From positions 1-46,898 of the forward strand of contig JAOZSR010000021.1 in the NCBI GenBank assembly GCA_029939575.1: a stretch of DNA of 46,898 nt, written 5' to 3'. The DNA is from Fidelibacterota bacterium (GTDB lineage Bacteria > Fidelibacterota > UBA2242 > JAOZSR01). The position numbers and the translations under genes were made by a program. This document shows positions 8,894 through 18,194 of the stretch, piece after piece. The notes beneath the pieces were generated by a model. The model ran no database searches and was not told the DNA's origin. It saw only the letters and a list, made by a program, of their open reading frames with translations. Position 1 is the stretch's first letter; every line of letters starts with the position of its first letter.

Positions 8894-11182
8894 ATGGAAG
8901 TGTTGAAAATCATAAAAAAACTGATATTTGTAATGGCTTTATCATGTGCTATTTTGGTATCTGAACCTTTGAATAATAAAGATAATAAAATTGAAAATAA
9001 AATAAATAATTTACTTAATAAAATGACGTTAGATGAAAAAATTGGGCAAATGAATCAATATAGTAACAGTTGGGATCTGACCGGTCCAAAACCTAAAGAC
9101 AATAGAAATGAAGCCAGATATGATGATATCAGAAAAGGTCTTGTTGGTTCCATGCTCAATGTCAATTATGTAAAAAATATTCGGGCAGCTCAGGAATTGG
9201 CTTTGGAAAGTCGGCTTGGTATCCCTCTGATTTTTGGAGTTGATGTTATTCACGGGTATAAAACGATGTTTCCGATTCCCCTGGGATTATCATCAACCTG
9301 GGATATGCAAGCCATTGAAAAAGCCGAACGTATAGCGGCTATTGAAGCTTCAGCAGCCGGGCTGAACTGGACTTTTAGTCCGATGGTTGATATTTCCCGT
9401 GATCCACGCTGGGGTCGGGTTATGGAAGGAGGGGGAGAAGACCCTTATCTTGGTTCTCAGATTGCCAAAGCAAAAATCAAAGGTTATCAGGGTAATGATT
9501 TGAGCGCCAATAATACTATCGCTGCCTGTGCAAAACATTTTGCTGCTTATGGTGCACCTACCGCCGGACGTGAATATAATAGTGTAGAAGTTTCTATGAA
9601 TACTCTATACAATATTTATCTTCCACCATTTAAAGCCTGTGTTGATGCTGGAGCATTAACATTTATGAATGGTTTTCATACATTAAACGGAATACCTGCA
9701 ACAGGCAATCAATTTTTAGTAAATGATATACTTCATGATAAATGGGGATGGGATGGTTTTATGGTATCTGACTGGGGATCAATCGGGGAATTACAAGTTC
9801 ATGGTACTGCAAAAGATCTGAAACAAACTGCAGAGATTGGTGCAAATGGTTCAACTGATATGGATATGGAAAGTCTTGCATATTTTAAACATCTTAAGGA
9901 ATTGGTAATAGAAGGAAAAGTTAAAGAAGAAAAAATTAACGATTCTGTTCGAAGGATTTTAAGAGCCAAATTTAAACTCGGTCTTTTTGATGATCCTTAT
10001 AGATATTGCAATGAAGAACGTCAGAAAAAAACATTGTTGGCAGATGAGCATAAAAAAGCATCTTTAGATGTTGCCAAAAAATCATTAGTTCTGTTAAAAA
10101 ATGAAAAATCAATTTTGCCATTATCAAAAAATATAAAATCCATTGCTTTAATTGGTCCTCTTGTAAAAGATACAGATGCTGGTATTGGTGGCTGGAGTTG
10201 TCAAGCTGGAGATGAAAAAGCAGTTTCAGTTTACGAAAGCATGGAAAGAAATCTATCAAAAAATACAAAAATCTTTTATGCTAAAGGATGTGAAATTTAC
10301 GGTAAAGAGCGAACCAGATATGATTTGAAAATAGATTTAGATGAAAATAAATCAGGATTTGCAAAGGCTATAAAAACTGCAAAAAAGGCTGATGTTGTAA
10401 TAGCAGTTGTGGGAGAAACCAGACATATGTCTGGTGAAGCAAGTTCCAGAATGAATATCGATCTGCCTGGAGTGCAGAAAGAATTATTAATGGAATTGAA
10501 AAAAACAGGAAAACCACTGATTGTTGTGCTAATGAACGGAAGACCTCTGACAATTCCATGGACTGCTGAAAATGCAGATGCAATCTTGGAAACCTGGTTT
10601 GCCGGTCATATGGCTGGAGATGCAATTGCCTCCGTATTATTAGGTGATTATAATCCATCAGGGAAATTGCCAATGACCTTCCCAAGAACTGTTGGACAAA
10701 TCCCAATTTACTACAATCAATTAAGTACAGGACGTCCTGATAATAATACTGATTGGCCATACCTTTCAAAATATATTGATGGATCAAACAAACCGCAGTA
10801 TCCTTTTGGTTTTGGACTCAGTTATAGCAATTTTGAATATTCAAACATGAAGATTGACAAGTCGGAAATGAGAATGGATGATATTTTAAAAATAAATATT
10901 GATGTTACAAATAATAGCAAAATTGATGGTGAAGAAGTAGTGCAATTATATATTCATGATTTAGTTGCAAAAATCGCAAGGCCGATAAAAGAATTAAAAG
11001 GATTTCAGAAAGTTATGATCAAAGCCGGGGAAACTAGGACTGTTGAATTTGAAATCAGCAAGCATGATTTATTTTATTACAATGATAAATATGAAAAAGT
11101 TTGTGAACCTGGAGAATTTGAAATAATGGTTGGAACAAATTCCAATGATGTTGTTACCGCAAAATTTACCTTGAATAAGTGA
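8894..11182 (+). CDS. GH3 beta-glucosidase, exported (BglX-like)
   Basis: The 762-aa protein has the three-part GH3 layout: N-terminal barrel (about 40-380), alpha/beta sandwich (about 410-620) and a C-terminal fibronectin-like domain (about 665-755). An N-terminal hydrophobic stretch LIFVMALSCAILVSEP is a signal peptide, so it acts in the periplasm or outside. The nucleophile is Asp 293 in MVSDWGS, and Glu 515 in MSGEASSR is the probable acid/base. KHFAAYG and DPRWGRVMEGGGEDP are conserved substrate-pocket blocks. The AGGAG ribosome site lies 10-14 bp upstream of the ATG. It begins the plus-strand half of the glucan locus and would release glucose from non-reducing ends of beta-glucan oligosaccharides. 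Gene length is normal for the family. Confidence 0.93.
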   Translation: MEVLKIIKKLIFVMALSCAILVSEPLNNKDNKIENKINNLLNKMTLDEKIGQMNQYSNSWDLTGPKPKDNRNEARYDDIRKGLVGSMLNVNYVKNIRAAQELALESRLGIPLIFGVDVIHGYKTMFPIPLGLSSTWDMQAIEKAERIAAIEASAAGLNWTFSPMVDISRDPRWGRVMEGGGEDPYLGSQIAKAKIKGYQGNDLSANNTIAACAKHFAAYGAPTAGREYNSVEVSMNTLYNIYLPPFKACVDAGALTFMNGFHTLNGIPATGNQFLVNDILHDKWGWDGFMVSDWGSIGELQVHGTAKDLKQTAEIGANGSTDMDMESLAYFKHLKELVIEGKVKEEKINDSVRRILRAKFKLGLFDDPYRYCNEERQKKTLLADEHKKASLDVAKKSLVLLKNEKSILPLSKNIKSIALIGPLVKDTDAGIGGWSCQAGDEKAVSVYESMERNLSKNTKIFYAKGCEIYGKERTRYDLKIDLDENKSGFAKAIKTAKKADVVIAVVGETRHMSGEASSRMNIDLPGVQKELLMELKKTGKPLIVVLMNGRPLTIPWTAENADAILETWFAGHMAGDAIASVLLGDYNPSGKLPMTFPRTVGQIPIYYNQLSTGRPDNNTDWPYLSKYIDGSNKPQYPFGFGLSYSNFEYSNMKIDKSEMRMDDILKINIDVTNNSKIDGEEVVQLYIHDLVAKIARPIKELKGFQKVMIKAGETRTVEFEISKHDLFYYNDKYEKVCEPGEFEIMVGTNSNDVVTAKFTLNK

Positions 11183-11278
11183 TTAGATTTAATAATGGGA
11201 AAGTATCGATTTTGTGATAGGTAATATTGCTTTGTTAATAGAAATTTTCCGGTAAATACATTTAAAAAAAAGGATATT

Positions 11279-12124
11279 ATGAATAGGTTACGAAAAACAA
11301 TTATTATATTGATAATGATTTTATTGAGTTATTGTAATCCAACCGAATCTTCAAAAACTAAAGATGTAGAAGGTGAAAATGAAATTAATTATGATCTGGA
11401 AGGTTGGAATTTAGTATGGCATGATGAATTTGAAGCAGATTCTCTTGATATGACAAGTTGGCGATTTGAAACAGGTGGTCATGGCTGGGGAAATAGTGAA
11501 TTGCAGTATTACACAGACAGGACAGATAATACATTTTTAGAGGATGGAAAACTAATAATAAAAGGAATTAAAGAAGATTATAAAGGGAGTGAATATACTT
11601 CAGCAAGAGTCAACTCAGTCCATGGATGGTGTTATAAGAGGATTGATATTAGCGCGAAATTACCAATGGGAATTGGAACCTGGCCTGCTCTCTGGATGTT
11701 GCCTGACGATTGGAATCTGGGAAATGGAAGTTGGCCTGATAACGGTGAATTAGACATTATGGAACATGTTGGACATAATCCGGGGCATGTTTCTGCCTCG
11801 ATTCATTGTCATGCATATAATCACAAAAACAATACTCACAAAACAGGTAGTATGTTTTTACAAACCGCTATGACAGAGTTTCATGTTTATTCAATCCAGT
11901 GGGAGCAATCCCAGATAAATTATTTTGTTGATGATTCCTTGATTTTTACTTATGAAAAAACAGATGATAGTTGGGAAAAATGGCCGTTTTTCAAAGATTT
12001 TCATCTGATTTTTAATATTGCAATTGGTGGATCCTGGGGGGGAGCCCAGGGAGTTGATGATTTGATTTTTCCGGTTTTTATGGAAATAGATTATGTAAGG
12101 GTTTATGAAAAGGAAGAAGAGTAA
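11279..12124 (+). CDS. GH16 laminarinase (endo-beta-1,3-glucanase) lipoprotein
   Basis: A 281-aa protein with a signal segment ending LLSYC, suggesting a lipoprotein. The GH16 jelly-roll starts with LVWHDEFEADSLD, and the catalytic signature is ELDIME at residues 157-162: Glu 157 nucleophile, Asp 159 helper, Glu 162 acid/base. Flanking blocks TWPALWMLP, HVGHNPGHVSASIHCHAYNH and FNIAIGGSWGG are those of bacterial laminarinases (subfamily GH16_3-like). It would cut internal beta-1,3 bonds of laminarin or mixed-linkage glucan outside the inner membrane. It lies 96 bp after GH3, has an AAGGATATT ribosome site, and its stop is 1 bp before the preferred start of the next GH5 gene, indicating one transcript. 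Confidence 0.93.
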   Translation: MNRLRKTIIILIMILLSYCNPTESSKTKDVEGENEINYDLEGWNLVWHDEFEADSLDMTSWRFETGGHGWGNSELQYYTDRTDNTFLEDGKLIIKGIKEDYKGSEYTSARVNSVHGWCYKRIDISAKLPMGIGTWPALWMLPDDWNLGNGSWPDNGELDIMEHVGHNPGHVSASIHCHAYNHKNNTHKTGSMFLQTAMTEFHVYSIQWEQSQINYFVDDSLIFTYEKTDDSWEKWPFFKDFHLIFNIAIGGSWGGAQGVDDLIFPVFMEIDYVRVYEKEEE

Positions 12125-12125
12125 A

Positions 12126-14093
12126 ATGACAAGGAAAATAAGCTTATTGATTTTAATAATTATGCTCAACAATTTTCTTTTTGGACATTTTACAATCAAC
12201 GGGCATGATATCCTGGATAACGATGGTAACAAAATCATGTTACGAGGCCTCGGGCTTGGTGGATGGCTGGTTCCGGAAGGATATATGTTACATTTTCATC
12301 CTGGCGATCCGGCTGGTTCTCCAACATCTATCAGGAACAGGATTGTTGAATTAATTGGGGAAGAGAAAGCCGCAGAGTTTTATGCCGAATATCTAAAAAA
12401 TTATGTCACTGCACAAGATATTCAGCAAATTGCTGACTGGGGTTATAATCATATCCGATTACCTTTCAGTTATAAATTTCTTGACCCTGATACAATATCA
12501 CCTATCTTTGTTGATGATGGATACGAAATTATTGATCAATGTCTTGAGTGGTGTAAAACTGCCGGATTATATATGATTTTGGATATGCACTGTGCTCCGG
12601 GAGGACAAAATCATGGCAATATTAGTGATAGTGATGGTACAGCCAGGCTTTGGACAGAGGAAAAATATCAGATAAAAATTATAGATATATGGAAAGAAAT
12701 TGCTGAGCGTTATGCTGATGAAGAATGGATTATTGGTTATGATTTGATAAACGAGCCGGTTTTGCCTGAGGGATATAACGGACTTGATTTAAGAACTCTT
12801 TATATGCAAATTCGTAGTAAAATTCGCCAGGTTGATAATAATCATATTATCTTTATCGAGGGTAACTGGTATGCTTCGGATTTTTCTTATCTTGATCCAA
12901 TTTTTGATACAAAAATGGTTTACTCATTTCATAAATACTGGAGTGAAAATGATCAGGCATCTATACAAAGTTATTTAAATTTACGTAATAAAACCGGTGT
13001 TCCGCTTTGGCTTGGTGAAACAGGAGAAAATTCCAATCACTGGTTTGCGGAAATGGCAGAGTTGGCGGAAAATAATAATATTGGTTGGTGTAACTGGACT
13101 CATAAAAAATTTGCCGCCATTACCTCCCATTATTCAGCAAGTTTGCCAGAAGACTGGGAAATAATTCAGAATGGTAATCCTACTCCTTCAGAAGCTTATA
13201 CTATCCTGATGGAATTTGCTGAAAACCTAAAAACTGAAAAATGCAAAGTTAATCCGGGAGTTACTCCAGGTTATCTTGACAAAGATTTTCTATCTTCCAA
13301 CTATCCTGTAAAAGAGCATTCTATTCCGGGAGAAATATTTGCAGTAGATTATGATATTGGTGGAAACGGATTTGCTTATCTGGATAATGATTATTACAGA
13401 CCACATTGGGAAGGAAATTTTCCATGGAATAGGGGATATGAATACAGGAATGATGGAGTTGATATCGAAAAATGTAATGACCCGTTAAGTAACGGATATA
13501 ATATTGGCTGGACTGAAGATGATGAATGGCAAAATTATACAGTCAATGTGAATCACCAGGGAAACTATGACATTACCTTACGTATTGCAGCCCAGGATGG
13601 TGGGAAAATACAATTATTTCAAAACGGTTTAGCCATTACTGATATTATTGATATTTCATCAACAGGAGGATGGCAAAGTTGGACTAATAAGAAAATTAAT
13701 GACATTTACCTTTCTGAAGGAAATTCTGAAATCAAGTTGAAATTCATTCAGGGTGGAGTAAATATTTCAAAAATGAATTTTGAATTAAAAACTGCTGGTG
13801 TTGATCGACAGCCTGAAGATTTTATTCTTGTTGGGAAAAATTATCCCAACCCTTTTAATTCTTCTACCATGATCCCGCTAAAAGTATCGGAACCTGCATT
13901 ATTAACAATTGACATTTATAATATTTTCGGACAATTAATCTATACCCTAAACAACAGAAAAATATCAGGTGAATATAATTTTCCCTGGAATGGAGCAGAT
14001 AATTTTGGGAAAGATGTAAGTGCTGGTATTTATTTTTATAAAGTTAGGATAAAGAACAATGTTACAACCGGTTCAATGCTGTTACTGAAATGA
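12126..14093 (+). CDS. Secreted GH5 glucanase with CBM6-like domain and C-terminal sorting domain
   Basis: The 655-aa protein has, in order, a signal peptide (about 1-20), a GH5 barrel (about 25-335), a CBM6-like beta-sandwich (about 390-555, with GYNIGWTEDDEWQNYTVNV) and a C-terminal tail from about 570 beginning with NYPNPFNSST and ending GIYFYKVRI. DLINEP supplies acid/base Glu 210 and LGETGEN nucleophile Glu 298. The tail matches the sorting/Ig-like domain common in FCB-group secreted proteins, used by type IX secretion or an equivalent. I prefer the start at 12126, preceded by GGAAGAAGAG; an in-frame ATG at 12105 overlaps the GH16 gene and has poor ribosome-site spacing. Substrate is probably a beta-glucan bound by the CBM; the GH5 subfamily is unknown. 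Confidence 0.87.
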   Translation: MTRKISLLILIIMLNNFLFGHFTINGHDILDNDGNKIMLRGLGLGGWLVPEGYMLHFHPGDPAGSPTSIRNRIVELIGEEKAAEFYAEYLKNYVTAQDIQQIADWGYNHIRLPFSYKFLDPDTISPIFVDDGYEIIDQCLEWCKTAGLYMILDMHCAPGGQNHGNISDSDGTARLWTEEKYQIKIIDIWKEIAERYADEEWIIGYDLINEPVLPEGYNGLDLRTLYMQIRSKIRQVDNNHIIFIEGNWYASDFSYLDPIFDTKMVYSFHKYWSENDQASIQSYLNLRNKTGVPLWLGETGENSNHWFAEMAELAENNNIGWCNWTHKKFAAITSHYSASLPEDWEIIQNGNPTPSEAYTILMEFAENLKTEKCKVNPGVTPGYLDKDFLSSNYPVKEHSIPGEIFAVDYDIGGNGFAYLDNDYYRPHWEGNFPWNRGYEYRNDGVDIEKCNDPLSNGYNIGWTEDDEWQNYTVNVNHQGNYDITLRIAAQDGGKIQLFQNGLAITDIIDISSTGGWQSWTNKKINDIYLSEGNSEIKLKFIQGGVNISKMNFELKTAGVDRQPEDFILVGKNYPNPFNSSTMIPLKVSEPALLTIDIYNIFGQLIYTLNNRKISGEYNFPWNGADNFGKDVSAGIYFYKVRIKNNVTTGSMLLLK

Positions 14094-14098
14094 TTTGG

Positions 14099-14677
14099 TT
14101 ATTTTCCGGCTAATTTTTTGGTGATTAGAGCTGCTCGTACATCAGGTAAAGCTGTTATAATATTTTTCCTGGTTCTGCTACTCATATTTCGATATAAATT
14201 CATAATTGTAACATCATCAAGATTTTTTAAAATTGGCGACAGTTTAGATGTCTTTATGCCTTCATAAGTTTTAGCCAATTCCTTGATTGCTTTTTGCTGG
14301 TCAACATCCTTTAGGATTTGTTTTTTTAATAATTCTATCTGATTTTTATCTTGTTTAATAGTAGAGGTTTTAACTGCCAGGACTTGTGACATACTATCAA
14401 TAAGTGATTGTTTAGACACCAGGATACTATCCCGAATTCTAATTTCTTCTCTCAAACTATCTTCGATAGTTATTTTTGGAATAATCATTAATGAATCAAC
14501 CATATCTGTAGTATCAGTTGCAGCATCAGAAACTAAAATGCTGTCATTTTGAGCTTTGCCCTGTGGAATATTCTGATCTTGTTCTATTGGATCAATAACA
14601 TTCAAAATCACAAAAATAATCGCCACTAATCCTGCAAAAAGACTAAATCCGACTAATATCCAAATAATATTTTTCAT
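14099..14677 (-). CDS. MotE-like flagellar protein (MgtE N-domain type)
   Basis: The 192-aa product has one N-terminal membrane helix (about 4-26), a central acidic and coiled-coil section (about 75-135), and a C-terminal helical region LSPILKNLDDVTIMNLYRNM with similarity in pattern to the MgtE intracellular N-domain found in FliG-like and MotE proteins. In other bacteria MotE-like genes sit after fliJ, as here, and MotE is reported as a periplasmic motility chaperone. Its start overlaps fliJ by 4 bp (ATGA), showing translational coupling, and it is the last gene of the flagellar operon. It ends only 5 bp from the convergent GH5 gene. Function is assigned by architecture and position. Confidence 0.65.
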   Translation of the reverse strand: MKNIIWILVGFSLFAGLVAIIFVILNVIDPIEQDQNIPQGKAQNDSILVSDAATDTTDMVDSLMIIPKITIEDSLREEIRIRDSILVSKQSLIDSMSQVLAVKTSTIKQDKNQIELLKKQILKDVDQQKAIKELAKTYEGIKTSKLSPILKNLDDVTIMNLYRNMSSRTRKNIITALPDVRAALITKKLAGK

Positions 14678-15138
14678 TTTTTTATCCTGATCTTTTGCTT
14701 GTTATTTAACATTCTAAGTGCTATTTCACTTTCAATTTTCATTACATTTCTTCGGTTTTCAATAGTATAATCGACGAATTTTCTTTCACGTAGATTCTCA
14801 ACAATTTTTTTTTCTTTGGTGGCTTTAAGTAAAATTTTTCGATCTTTATCAACATTTTTGTCAGATATTTTTATTTCTTCCTTTTTTTTATCAATGTTAT
14901 CACTAATTTGTGAAATGTAATCTTTCGAAATTTTTAAAGCGACAATACTAATCTGTTGACTTTTTTCTAATTTATCCTGATCCAAAGCTTGATTTTTTTG
15001 TTGTACAAGTGAATTATGTTGATTCTGTTTTTCTATGAGAATATTTTTTGATTTTTGAAGATTTATTGCCTTCAAATCTTCAGCCTTTTGTCTATATTCC
15101 AGAACCTTTTGGAGTGGAAATTTAAATGATTTTGGCAT
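14674..15138 (-). CDS. fliJ: Flagellar export chaperone FliJ
   Basis: A 154-aa, highly charged, almost entirely alpha-helical protein starting FKFPLQKVLEYRQKAED, the usual FliJ opening. FliJ is a coiled-coil stalk that inserts into the FliI ATPase ring and links it to the export gate, recycling chaperones. Sequence conservation in this family is low; length, coiled-coil character and position directly after fliI are the main evidence. The start shares one base with the fliI stop and its stop overlaps the motE-like start. Confidence 0.85.
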   Translation of the reverse strand: MPKSFKFPLQKVLEYRQKAEDLKAINLQKSKNILIEKQNQHNSLVQQKNQALDQDKLEKSQQISIVALKISKDYISQISDNIDKKKEEIKISDKNVDKDRKILLKATKEKKIVENLRERKFVDYTIENRRNVMKIESEIALRMLNNKQKIRIKK

Positions 15139-16469
15139 TATTTTTCAGCCTTGGTTATTAAGGTGTTTAAAGCACTCAGAGTGTTGTCAAAACTTGAAGA
15201 TTCTTCCATACCTTGTTTTAAAAAGGAATTAATACTGTCAATATTTTTGATTGCCTGATCTACTTTAGCACTACTGCCTTTTGTATATGCGCCAATATTG
15301 ATAAGATCTTCTGATTCACGATAATTTGCCATCATTGCAAGTACTTGCTGGGATTTTTTAATCTGGTCTTTTGATGTTACTTCTGTTCTTAATCGACTTA
15401 CACTTTCGAGAACATCAATAGCCGGATAATGGCCTTTTGTCGCGATCTTGCGAGAAAGTAAAATATGGCCATCCAGGATTGATCTGGCAGCATCTGCAAT
15501 TGGCTCATCCATATCATCGCTTTCTACAAGTACTGTATAAAGTCCGGTAATAGAGCCGTTTTTATCAGTACCTGCTCTTTCAAGTAATCTTGGTAAAAGT
15601 GCAAAAACAGAAGGTGTGTAACCTTTTGTAGTTGGCGGTTCTCCGGCAGCAAGTCCGATTTCACGCTGAGCCATTGCTACTCTGGTCAAAGAATCCATCA
15701 TAAGCATTACATCTTTACCCTGATCCCGAAAATATTCAGCGATGGTTGTTGCTACCAGCGCCCCTTTAACACGTACCATAGCAGCCTGATCTGAGGTGGC
15801 TACGATCACTACAGAACGCTTTAATCCTTCTGGGCCAAGATCACGTTCAATGAATTCCCTAACTTCGCGTCCTCGCTCACCAACAAGAGCAATTACATTT
15901 ACTTCGGCATTTGTGTATTTTGACATCATTCCCAGTAATACACTTTTACCTACTCCACTACCTGCAAAAATGCCTATTCTCTGTCCTTTTCCAAGAGTTA
16001 CTAATCCATCAATAGCCCTGATTCCTGTTGCTAAAGGCTGGGATATTCTCTTTCTCTCTAAAGGAGTTGGAGGGTTGTTATAAACTGCTTTACTTTGGGT
16101 TTCTTTGATTGGTCCTTTTCCATCAATTGGATTTCCAAGTGCATCCAGAATTCTTCCTAACAGACTATAACCGACCGGAACAGATAATGGCTGAGGACTT
16201 TTACTAACTTTACTTCCAGGGGAAATGCCAACTGTTTCATCAAGAGGCATTAATAAAACTTTATTATTGTTAAAACCGACAATTTCAGCTCTGATAAAAG
16301 AGCCATTAACTGTTTCAATTTTGCAAAGTTCACCTAATGTTCCTCTTGGTATACTCGCTTCAATGATCATACCGACAACGTGAGACACTTTACCGAACAG
16401 TTGTTTTGTATCAACCGAAGTTGCAATTTTGTAATATTTATCAAAATCTATGTTAAAATCATCAGACAT
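15138..16469 (-). CDS. fliI: Flagellum-specific export ATPase FliI
   Basis: The 443-aa protein is an F1-beta-like type III export ATPase. The Walker A block GIFAGSGVGKSVLL is near residues 165-178, followed by ALVGERGREVREFIE and the Walker B region VMLMMDSLTRVAMAQREIGL. The hexamer energises unfolding and delivery of flagellar substrates to the export gate on the cytoplasmic side. Length is normal for FliI. It follows fliH with 2 bp between stop and start and touches fliJ, as in many flagellar operons. Confidence 0.96.
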   Translation of the reverse strand: MSDDFNIDFDKYYKIATSVDTKQLFGKVSHVVGMIIEASIPRGTLGELCKIETVNGSFIRAEIVGFNNNKVLLMPLDETVGISPGSKVSKSPQPLSVPVGYSLLGRILDALGNPIDGKGPIKETQSKAVYNNPPTPLERKRISQPLATGIRAIDGLVTLGKGQRIGIFAGSGVGKSVLLGMMSKYTNAEVNVIALVGERGREVREFIERDLGPEGLKRSVVIVATSDQAAMVRVKGALVATTIAEYFRDQGKDVMLMMDSLTRVAMAQREIGLAAGEPPTTKGYTPSVFALLPRLLERAGTDKNGSITGLYTVLVESDDMDEPIADAARSILDGHILLSRKIATKGHYPAIDVLESVSRLRTEVTSKDQIKKSQQVLAMMANYRESEDLINIGAYTKGSSAKVDQAIKNIDSINSFLKQGMEESSSFDNTLSALNTLITKAEK

Positions 16470-16471
16470 AT

Positions 16472-17167
16472 TTATTTTAAAATTAATTGAGTTTCGATTT
16501 TTTTCAGATGTTTATCTAATACACCTTCAAGAATTAATTCTTCAGTTTCCAAAAGACATTCTCCGGGTTTGAGAGAATGATCTTTTATTAGTTCTAAATT
16601 AGTTTTTGCAGATAATTTAATTTTATCCATAGTTTCCGGAGAGGATATCCATTCAAACTGTTCTGGTGAAATATATATAGTTAATTGGTTTTTTTGAGAA
16701 AGTTCACTTATATAATGATTTATTTGTTCAATTAAAAATTCATTATAATCGTCTTCATATTTTAATTCTCTTTCAAGGATTTTTTTTGCAATTGTTCCAG
16801 CCAGCTTTACAATTGGTTTATTAAAATTATCAATTGATTCTCTAAATTTCTTTTCAAGATTTAATGTAGTATTTTTAAATTCTGCTGAGATTTGATTAAT
16901 TTTTTGTTCAGCATTTTTTTCAACAATCTTTTTTCCTTCAATGATTCCTGCTTCAAATGCTTCTTCACGGGATTGCTGCAATTCATTTTCAAGAATTTTG
17001 ATTTTATTTTTTAGAGTGACAACTTCTCTTGTAGCATTTAGAGGTGATAGCCTGGTATTGTTATTTTGGTCATTTTGGAATTTAATTTGTGAATTTTCTG
17101 TTAAATGTTTATCAGAATAAAGTCCTTTTATTTTTTTTTTAGCTAACCTTATTTTTAACTGTGTCAT
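16472..17167 (-). CDS. fliH: Flagellar assembly protein FliH
   Basis: A 231-aa protein with a long central coiled coil (about 50-115) leading into a V-ATPase E-subunit-like C-terminal domain (about 120-230: KLAGTIAKKILERELKYED and a terminal EGVLDKHLKKIETQL). FliH dimers bind and regulate FliI and dock it at the FliN part of the C-ring. Conservation is weak in this family, so position between fliG and fliI matters. The start overlaps the fliG stop by 4 bp (ATGA), so the two are translationally coupled. Confidence 0.85.
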   Translation of the reverse strand: MTQLKIRLAKKKIKGLYSDKHLTENSQIKFQNDQNNNTRLSPLNATREVVTLKNKIKILENELQQSREEAFEAGIIEGKKIVEKNAEQKINQISAEFKNTTLNLEKKFRESIDNFNKPIVKLAGTIAKKILERELKYEDDYNEFLIEQINHYISELSQKNQLTIYISPEQFEWISSPETMDKIKLSAKTNLELIKDHSLKPGECLLETEELILEGVLDKHLKKIETQLILK

Positions 17168-18183
17168 TCAATTATTTCTTCTTCATCAGTTGTTTTTAGG
17201 CTAATTTCACCGGAATCTTCAAGTTCTCTAACAACATCTATTATCATTTTTTGTGAATTTTCTACTTCTTTTACCCTGACAGGTCCAAGGAATTGTAACT
17301 CGTCTTTGAGCATTTCAGCAGCTCTTTCTGACATATTCCTGAGTACTTTTTCTTTTAATTCCGGAGTTGTGGCTTTAAGTGCCATTGCAAGTGTCTTGGA
17401 TTCAACTTCCCGTACAATTCTTTGAATAGTAGCATCTGATAATTTATAGATATCTTCAAACATAAACATAAGGTTGGTAACTTCTTCAGCCATTTTTGGA
17501 TCTCTTTCTTTGAGACTTGTCAAAATATTTTTTTCAGCCGAACGACTTGTTGAATTTAATATCTCGGCTACAGCTTCCGGACCACCTGTCGTACTCATTT
17601 CTCCTCCAAATACTGAACCTATCTGATCTCTTAATGCCAATTCAATTTCTCTAATAAGTTCAGGGGAAGTTTTTTCCATTGTTGCTAATCTATAGGCAAT
17701 TTCGGCCTGCTGTGATTCCGGTAGTTCAGAAAGAATTGCAGCTGCCTGTGGTGCTTTTAGATTTGCCAAAATCAGGGCGGTTGTTTGAGGATGCTCATTT
17801 TGTAAAAAATTGAGTAATTGTCTATCATCTACAGTTTGAAGAAGATAAAAAGCACTTACTTCGGTTGTAGCTTCTACCTTTTGAAGTATCTCTTCTGCCT
17901 TTTTATGTCCGTAAGCAGCTTCCAAAACTTCTCTGGCATAATCCAAACCACCGGCAACAATATAATCACTGGCTTGCATAGCCTGGTAATATTCATCAAT
18001 GGTATCATTAATTTGTTCTGCAGAAATATCTTTTAATTGGGCAATTTGGACAGTTAGTTTCTCGATTTCTGAATCAGAAAAACTTTTCATTACAATAGAG
18101 GCTGCTTCTGATCCCATAGCAACGATAACCAATGCTGCTTGTTTTATTCCTGGTAATTCCTGTACTTTATTTTCATTTTCCAT
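17164..18183 (-). CDS. fliG: Flagellar motor switch protein FliG
   Basis: The 339-aa protein has the three FliG domains. The N-terminal domain binds FliF, the middle domain carries the hallmark NEHPQTTALILANL near residues 133-146, and the C-terminal domain has the charged torque helix region LRNMSERAAEMLKDELQFLG, which interacts with the stator. FliG forms the upper C-ring and sets rotation direction through FliM and CheY. It begins 11 bp after the fliF stop and overlaps fliH by 4 bp. Length is standard. Confidence 0.96.
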   Translation of the reverse strand: MENENKVQELPGIKQAALVIVAMGSEAASIVMKSFSDSEIEKLTVQIAQLKDISAEQINDTIDEYYQAMQASDYIVAGGLDYAREVLEAAYGHKKAEEILQKVEATTEVSAFYLLQTVDDRQLLNFLQNEHPQTTALILANLKAPQAAAILSELPESQQAEIAYRLATMEKTSPELIREIELALRDQIGSVFGGEMSTTGGPEAVAEILNSTSRSAEKNILTSLKERDPKMAEEVTNLMFMFEDIYKLSDATIQRIVREVESKTLAMALKATTPELKEKVLRNMSERAAEMLKDELQFLGPVRVKEVENSQKMIIDVVRELEDSGEISLKTTDEEEIIE

Positions 18184-18194
18184 AATATTATTTT

